Assembly: GCA_002432565.1 (NCBI GenBank)
Contig: DJFP01000097.1
Location: 12,889 to 21,837 of the forward strand
DNA from: Flavobacteriales bacterium UBA5869
GTDB taxonomy: Bacteria; Bacteroidota; Bacteroidia; Flavobacteriales_D; Crocinitomicaceae
Direction of reading: 5' to 3'
Length of the DNA: 8,949 nucleotides
Below the pieces are notes generated by a model. It worked only from the letters and a program-made list of their open reading frames with translations. It searched no databases and was not told the origin of the DNA. A program made the translations under genes and the position numbers. Positions 5,156 through 8,949 of this stretch are shown here, one piece after another. Numbering within the stretch: the stretch's first letter is position 1; each line of letters starts with the position of its first letter.

Positions 5156-5746
5156 ATGAGCGAATTTCATTACAACGACGACACGACAGCAAACATTTCA
5201 ACCATTTACAAATCCATTCTTTCCCAAATAGGTGAAAACCCGGAAAGAGAAGGGTTATTGAAAACTCCCGAACGCGTAGCAAAAGCTTTACAATTCCTGA
5301 CACAGGGATACGATATCAAACCGGAGGAAATCCTGAAGAGCGCCTTATTCAACGAAGAATATTCCGAAATGGTGATCGTTAAAGACATCGAGGTTTATTC
5401 TATGTGTGAGCACCACATGCTGCCATTCTTCGGGAAAGCACACATTGCATACATTCCGAACGGAACAATTGTAGGTTTGAGCAAAATCCCCCGCGTAGTT
5501 GACGCTTTTAGCCGCAGATTGCAGGTCCAGGAACGTTTAACCATCGAAATCCGCGATTGTATCCAGGAAACCCTGAAACCAAAAGGGGTTGCAGTAGTTT
5601 TGGAATGCCAGCACATGTGTATGCAGATGCGTGGTGTGCAGAAACAAAACTCCGTTACGACTTCCAGCGCATTTACCGGATTATTCTTAAGCAATGACTC
5701 TACGAGAAAAGAGTTTATTAACTTAGTACAAGCTAAATTACACTAG
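5156..5746 (+). CDS. folE: GTP cyclohydrolase I
   Basis: Converts GTP to 7,8-dihydroneopterin triphosphate plus formate, the first step of folate, queuosine and biopterin synthesis; the family forms a cytoplasmic homodecamer. Counting from the ATG at 5156 (196 aa), the zinc ligands are C84 and H87 in [12 protein letters not shown], and C155 in [11 protein letters not shown]86 and H153 occupy the positions of the catalytic histidines. [23 protein letters not shown] and [14 protein letters not shown] are the standard family blocks. [14 protein letters not shown] near residues 31-44 is the usual N-terminal signature. All key residues are intact, so this is the zinc-dependent FolE type, not FolE2. 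The frame could open two codons earlier with TTG at 5150, but ATG is preferred. It lies downstream of its pathway partner, and no separate promoter is evident in the 91-base gap. The exported transglutaminase gene starts 34 bases after its stop. Confidence 0.96.
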   Translation: MSEFHYNDDTTANISTIYKSILSQIGENPEREGLLKTPERVAKALQFLTQGYDIKPEEILKSALFNEEYSEMVIVKDIEVYSMCEHHMLPFFGKAHIAYIPNGTIVGLSKIPRVVDAFSRRLQVQERLTIEIRDCIQETLKPKGVAVVLECQHMCMQMRGVQKQNSVTTSSAFTGLFLSNDSTRKEFINLVQAKLH

Positions 5747-5780
5747 AACAAGCAGATAAACGATTAATTACTCAACCACC

Positions 5781-7448
5781 ATGCTCAAAAATACCACTTT
5801 TTTAATCACACTGCTGGCTTCCCTCTTTGCCGGTGGTTCGATCTATGGAGCTGAAGGACTGGAATTTTCTCTCGAAAAGACAGTTGTTTTGGTGCAGGCC
5901 GGCGGCATTTATCAAACTACAAACTATTTTGAGGGCTCCAATGAAACCGGTACCGAACAAACTTTCTATTTTTCAGTCAGTGAAACGGAGAAACTGATCT
6001 CCAAACAGGGAACTTTTACCATCAATGGCAAAAGCCAAAAGATCAGGTTTGAATCTAATCTGACAGTCTCTACCATCAACTGGAGTTCCGTTTTCAATGG
6101 TCTTCGAACATACAGCTTTGCTGTTCCGGCAAACTGCCTGTTCAAATTTGAATACCAAACCACAGCCACCGAACTGATCTTCTTAACCGACATTTTCAAA
6201 GACGGAATCAACGACGCCGACGATTTCTTCTACGAGATCACACTTCCCGAAAACATGGAAGCCTCTTTCAGGCATCGAACGGAAAAAAAGTCGGGGCATT
6301 TTGTGATTTCATCCCAGGATTTTCTGCCTGAAGAAGAACGCATGTATTTTTTAGTGCATCCGAAAGGAATGGAGCCCAACGATTATTTCAACGAGTGGTT
6401 TTCAGAGAAGATTAAAGATCACGAAAACATCAACCCGGAATATCTTCCCGAAAACATCCGCAACCTTGCCAAAAAAGGGAAATCACTGGAATTGGCTCAA
6501 GCCTGTTATGAATATGTCCAGGAAAGCATTGTTTACCTGGATATTGAAAACGGCTTAAATGCTTTGGTCCCGAGACAGGCCAATCAAACCATTCAAAACA
6601 AATTCGGCGACTGTAAAGACATGGCAATGCTGCTGCACCAACTATTCCGGGCTTTCGGGTTTGAATCTTACCTAACCGTTTCAAAAACATCTGTCAAAAA
6701 AGACGTTTATGACTTCCCATCCATTGCAATGGCGAATCACATGATCGTTTCACTGGTTTGGGACAACAAGATCATTTACCTGGATGGCACCGAAAAACAA
6801 TGTCTGTTCGGAGATCCGAGTTTACAAATCCTGGGAACAGAAGCTTTCCTGCTCGGTAAGAAAACAGATGCTTATCAAAACATTCCGGAGACCCTGCTTT
6901 ACCAGCCCAACCTTTTGTTTGATTACGAGTTTTACCTGAACGCTTCTAATCAGCCGGCGTACCGCCTGAAAATGAACTTCCGGGAAAAATTTGCATTGGT
7001 GTTTGCCCAACTCAACAATTACTCGGATAATTCCGAAACGATCAGAAAGGCAGTCAATTATCTGATCCCTTATTCACACAAGATTGACAGTTCGCTTACT
7101 GACAAACACCAGACATCCATCTATATTTCATGCGATCTCCCGACCTCCTACTACAACGTTGTGAATGACCAGAAGTACATCGACCTGAAATGCCTGCCGG
7201 ATATCAATAAACTGATGCACGTTGTGTACAACGGAGACAGTGCACGTTTCGCGGCAGATTTTAATTTCTCATTCAATCATTTGAAGTTCAAGCCAGGCTT
7301 CGACGTGAATAAAGGCATTGACTTTGAAAGTGTGAACACTCAGAGTAAATTCAACATGCATCTTACAAAGGAAAACACCGGAAGTAAGGGTGCACTGATT
7401 AATTACTGGAAAACCTATATTTTAAAACCGGCAACTTATCTACCATGA
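5781..7448 (+). CDS. Exported transglutaminase-like protein, catalytic triad intact
   Basis: 555 residues. A signal peptide (1-24, cut after YGA) is followed by a beta-rich N-terminal domain (about 27-195), comparable to the DUF3857 region that usually precedes such domains but divergent. A transglutaminase-like core lies at about 235-340. There the Cys is C278 in KFGDCKDMAMLLHQLFRAFG, the His is H320 in MANHMIVSLVW, and the Asp is D335 in IIYLDGTE, in the expected order and spacing. A C-terminal beta-rich region (about 380-555) has no recognised motif. The product should be periplasmic or cell-surface. Bacterial members are thought to act as Cys proteases or cross-linkers; the substrate is unknown. 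The ATG at 5781 is the natural start, just before the signal peptide, without a clear Shine-Dalgarno sequence. It lies 34 bases after folE and its stop overlaps the next start (ATGA), so the two transglutaminase genes are translationally coupled. Confidence 0.88.
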   Translation: MLKNTTFLITLLASLFAGGSIYGAEGLEFSLEKTVVLVQAGGIYQTTNYFEGSNETGTEQTFYFSVSETEKLISKQGTFTINGKSQKIRFESNLTVSTINWSSVFNGLRTYSFAVPANCLFKFEYQTTATELIFLTDIFKDGINDADDFFYEITLPENMEASFRHRTEKKSGHFVISSQDFLPEEERMYFLVHPKGMEPNDYFNEWFSEKIKDHENINPEYLPENIRNLAKKGKSLELAQACYEYVQESIVYLDIENGLNALVPRQANQTIQNKFGDCKDMAMLLHQLFRAFGFESYLTVSKTSVKKDVYDFPSIAMANHMIVSLVWDNKIIYLDGTEKQCLFGDPSLQILGTEAFLLGKKTDAYQNIPETLLYQPNLLFDYEFYLNASNQPAYRLKMNFREKFALVFAQLNNYSDNSETIRKAVNYLIPYSHKIDSSLTDKHQTSIYISCDLPTSYYNVVNDQKYIDLKCLPDINKLMHVVYNGDSARFAADFNFSFNHLKFKPGFDVNKGIDFESVNTQSKFNMHLTKENTGSKGALINYWKTYILKPATYLP

Positions 7449-8949
7449 AACAATTCGCCCTATCGATCCTGCTTTTATTACTCTTTATCAACAAAAGCCT
7501 TGCAGGAGACAAATACGTCTGGCCCGAGTTCTCCAATCCGGTGATCCCCGATTCCTTAAAATCAGAAGACGCGATCTATTTTGAGAACAGGCTGACGATC
7601 GACTTCATGCCGGATTACGAAACGAGTTATGTCAATTTCAAACGCATAAAAATCCTTTCAAAAAAAGGCGTGGAGAATTTTATCAATCATGATCTCTACC
7701 AATTCAACGGCGGAATGATTCAATTGATGAAAGCCCGGATCATTAAACCCGACGGATCCATTATTGAATTAGGGCCGGAAAACATCAAAGAAACCGCAAT
7801 AGACTCAAAATCCAAATACAAGTCTACCTATATCAAACGAATTCAATTCATCTTCCCAAGCCTGCAGGTAGATGACATTATTGATGTTGTTTACCAGGTG
7901 GATTACAAATCATACGATCTATCCGACTGCCGTTACCTGGAAAGTGATTTGGTTTCTCTGAATTCCAAGCTTTCCCTGCGCAATTTCAGCCGGTTCGACC
8001 TTACGGTTTACCCTTCCAAGTCACTCAAGAACTATACCCTGACAAAAGAAGGCGGATCACCCGTATTTTCCTGGGAAATTAAAAACGTTTCCAAAATTGC
8101 CGAAAATGCATTTCGCGCCTATCCTGAAAATGCCCAAAAGGTAGTTTACAATTTATGGATGCCAGGGGAACTCCTGGATTACGATGTCATTTACTCAGGA
8201 GATTACGATGTTTACCACGTCAAATCCGGGTTTAAGTCTTTTTCAGAAGAGCTGTTTGCTGCAGGAATTGCAGACCACGATGTAAACGTTCTTGAAAACA
8301 TCAATCGCATTACAAAATACTTTGAAAAAGAAGCGAGCTGGAACGATGATGCAAACATGCCGGCTTCCATAAAACCTTCCGACTTTTTTGACAAACACCT
8401 GATCGACTACACCAATTATTTCCGGTTAATCCAGCTCTTCCTTGAAGAAAATGAAGTGACCTATCACGTTGGATTTACCAATGATATTTCCAATGGTGTT
8501 TTTGAACATGGGTACGTGGGTCTTCACCAGCTGGAATATCGATTCCTGCTCATCGAACTTGCACCCGGAAACGAACATTTCCAATTCGGCCCTGCCGGAA
8601 AAAATGCTTTCTATTACGTAGACGAGATCCCAACCTGGTGTGAAGGGAACCAAGCCATTGTTTTCTCGGGCGCCCGTGATGAAGTCCTATTAAGTAAAGC
8701 ACAAATTCCTCAAAGTGACTGGACAAATAACAAGCATACAGCCAACATCATTATCAAAACCGGCAGTCTAAGTTCACCGAAGCAGGTCATAAACAGACGG
8801 GATTCATTCAGCGGTTTGTATTCCATTTCTTTCCGAAACCCCAGGAACGCTGACAATTTCAAAAGACTGAACATTTCGGACACCATCATCAAACCAACAG
8901 AACTAAAAGACATTTATCCCTATAATCTGAGTATCAAACAAGATGACAC
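7445..8949 (+). CDS. Exported DUF3857 protein with degenerate transglutaminase domain (partial)
   Basis: The frame stays open from the ATG at 7445 to the window edge: 501 codons, with the 3' end missing. A signal peptide (MKQFALSILLLLLFINKSLA, cut after A20) precedes a good DUF3857 domain (about 35-190) with the features FKRIKILSKKGVENF, KARIIKPDGSIIELGPENI and QFIFPSLQVDDIIDVVYQV. The region about 275-380 aligns with the transglutaminase core of the upstream gene. The block IDYTNYFRLIQLFLEENEV matches GDCKDMAMLLHQLFRAFGF position by position, so the nucleophile Cys is replaced by Tyr (Y322). A His (H355, in FEHGYVGL) may occupy the catalytic His place, but the Asp is not obvious. This suggests a non-catalytic paralogue working with its neighbour. 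The ATGA overlap with 5781-7448 supports coupled expression. Family members are commonly 600 residues or more, so a substantial part probably lies beyond the window. Confidence 0.87.
   Translation, partial: MKQFALSILLLLLFINKSLAGDKYVWPEFSNPVIPDSLKSEDAIYFENRLTIDFMPDYETSYVNFKRIKILSKKGVENFINHDLYQFNGGMIQLMKARIIKPDGSIIELGPENIKETAIDSKSKYKSTYIKRIQFIFPSLQVDDIIDVVYQVDYKSYDLSDCRYLESDLVSLNSKLSLRNFSRFDLTVYPSKSLKNYTLTKEGGSPVFSWEIKNVSKIAENAFRAYPENAQKVVYNLWMPGELLDYDVIYSGDYDVYHVKSGFKSFSEELFAAGIADHDVNVLENINRITKYFEKEASWNDDANMPASIKPSDFFDKHLIDYTNYFRLIQLFLEENEVTYHVGFTNDISNGVFEHGYVGLHQLEYRFLLIELAPGNEHFQFGPAGKNAFYYVDEIPTWCEGNQAIVFSGARDEVLLSKAQIPQSDWTNNKHTANIIIKTGSLSSPKQVINRRDSFSGLYSISFRNPRNADNFKRLNISDTIIKPTELKDIYPYNLSIKQDD

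Noticed and set aside
6430..6690. Minus-strand frames inside the first transglutaminase gene and others at 8212-8913
   Set aside because: They are antisense to strongly supported coding sequence on the plus strand and show no domain, signal peptide or promoter.
5156..8949. folE plus transglutaminase genes as a new functional system
   Set aside because: The 34-base gap suggests co-transcription at most; no biochemical link between a cytoplasmic pterin enzyme and exported transglutaminase-like proteins is visible.

Overview
The window most likely comes from a Bacteroidota genome, probably of the order Flavobacteriales. Three things point there: a secreted protein with a C-terminal type IX secretion (T9SS) sorting domain, several TAnnTTTG-type -7 promoter boxes in the gaps, and a general lack of strong Shine-Dalgarno sequences. 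The base composition is moderately AT-rich. Placement at family level (for example near Fluviicola/Crocinitomicaceae) is only an impression from the style of proteins and intergenic repeats.

Layout. At 24-458 (+) there is one unrecognised small protein. It converges on a minus-strand block of envelope genes: a Cys-rich lipoprotein (963-526), a secreted MORN-repeat/TonB-C-terminal protein (1808-1005) and a T9SS cargo protein (2865-1888). Next on the minus strand is a two-gene unit, ADP-glyceromanno-heptose 6-epimerase (rfaD, 4369-3404) followed five bases after its stop by a YaeR/GloA2-type VOC metalloprotein (3398-3015). A 260-base divergent gap (4370-4632) holds two separate inverted-repeat structures and -7 boxes facing both ways. 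The plus strand then carries a 6-pyruvoyl-tetrahydropterin synthase/QueD homologue (4633-5064), GTP cyclohydrolase I (folE, 5156-5746), and two exported DUF3857/transglutaminase-type proteins (5781-7448 and 7445 to the window end) that overlap by ATGA.

How the genes work together. FolE converts GTP to 7,8-dihydroneopterin triphosphate, the substrate of the QueD/PTPS-type enzyme, so 4633-5746 is a short pteridine pathway module. The pterin synthase has the CX5HGH spacing of the eukaryotic BH4-type enzyme rather than the CX3HGH of E. coli QueD, so the end product (queuosine precursor or a biopterin-like cofactor) is open. RfaD supplies heptose for the lipopolysaccharide core. The two exported transglutaminase-type proteins look like a catalytic/pseudo-enzyme pair: the first keeps Cys-His-Asp, while the second has Tyr where Cys should be.

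Start codons matter here. The longest rfaD and folE frames begin with TTG, but ATG codons a few residues inside are better starts. The VOC gene begins with GTG. The queD homologue has no ATG anywhere between its upstream in-frame stop and its conserved core. I saw no CRISPR array, tRNA, rRNA, integrase or transposase. Apart from a few oddities this is a fairly ordinary housekeeping/envelope region, and I do not see a convincing new defence or mobile system.
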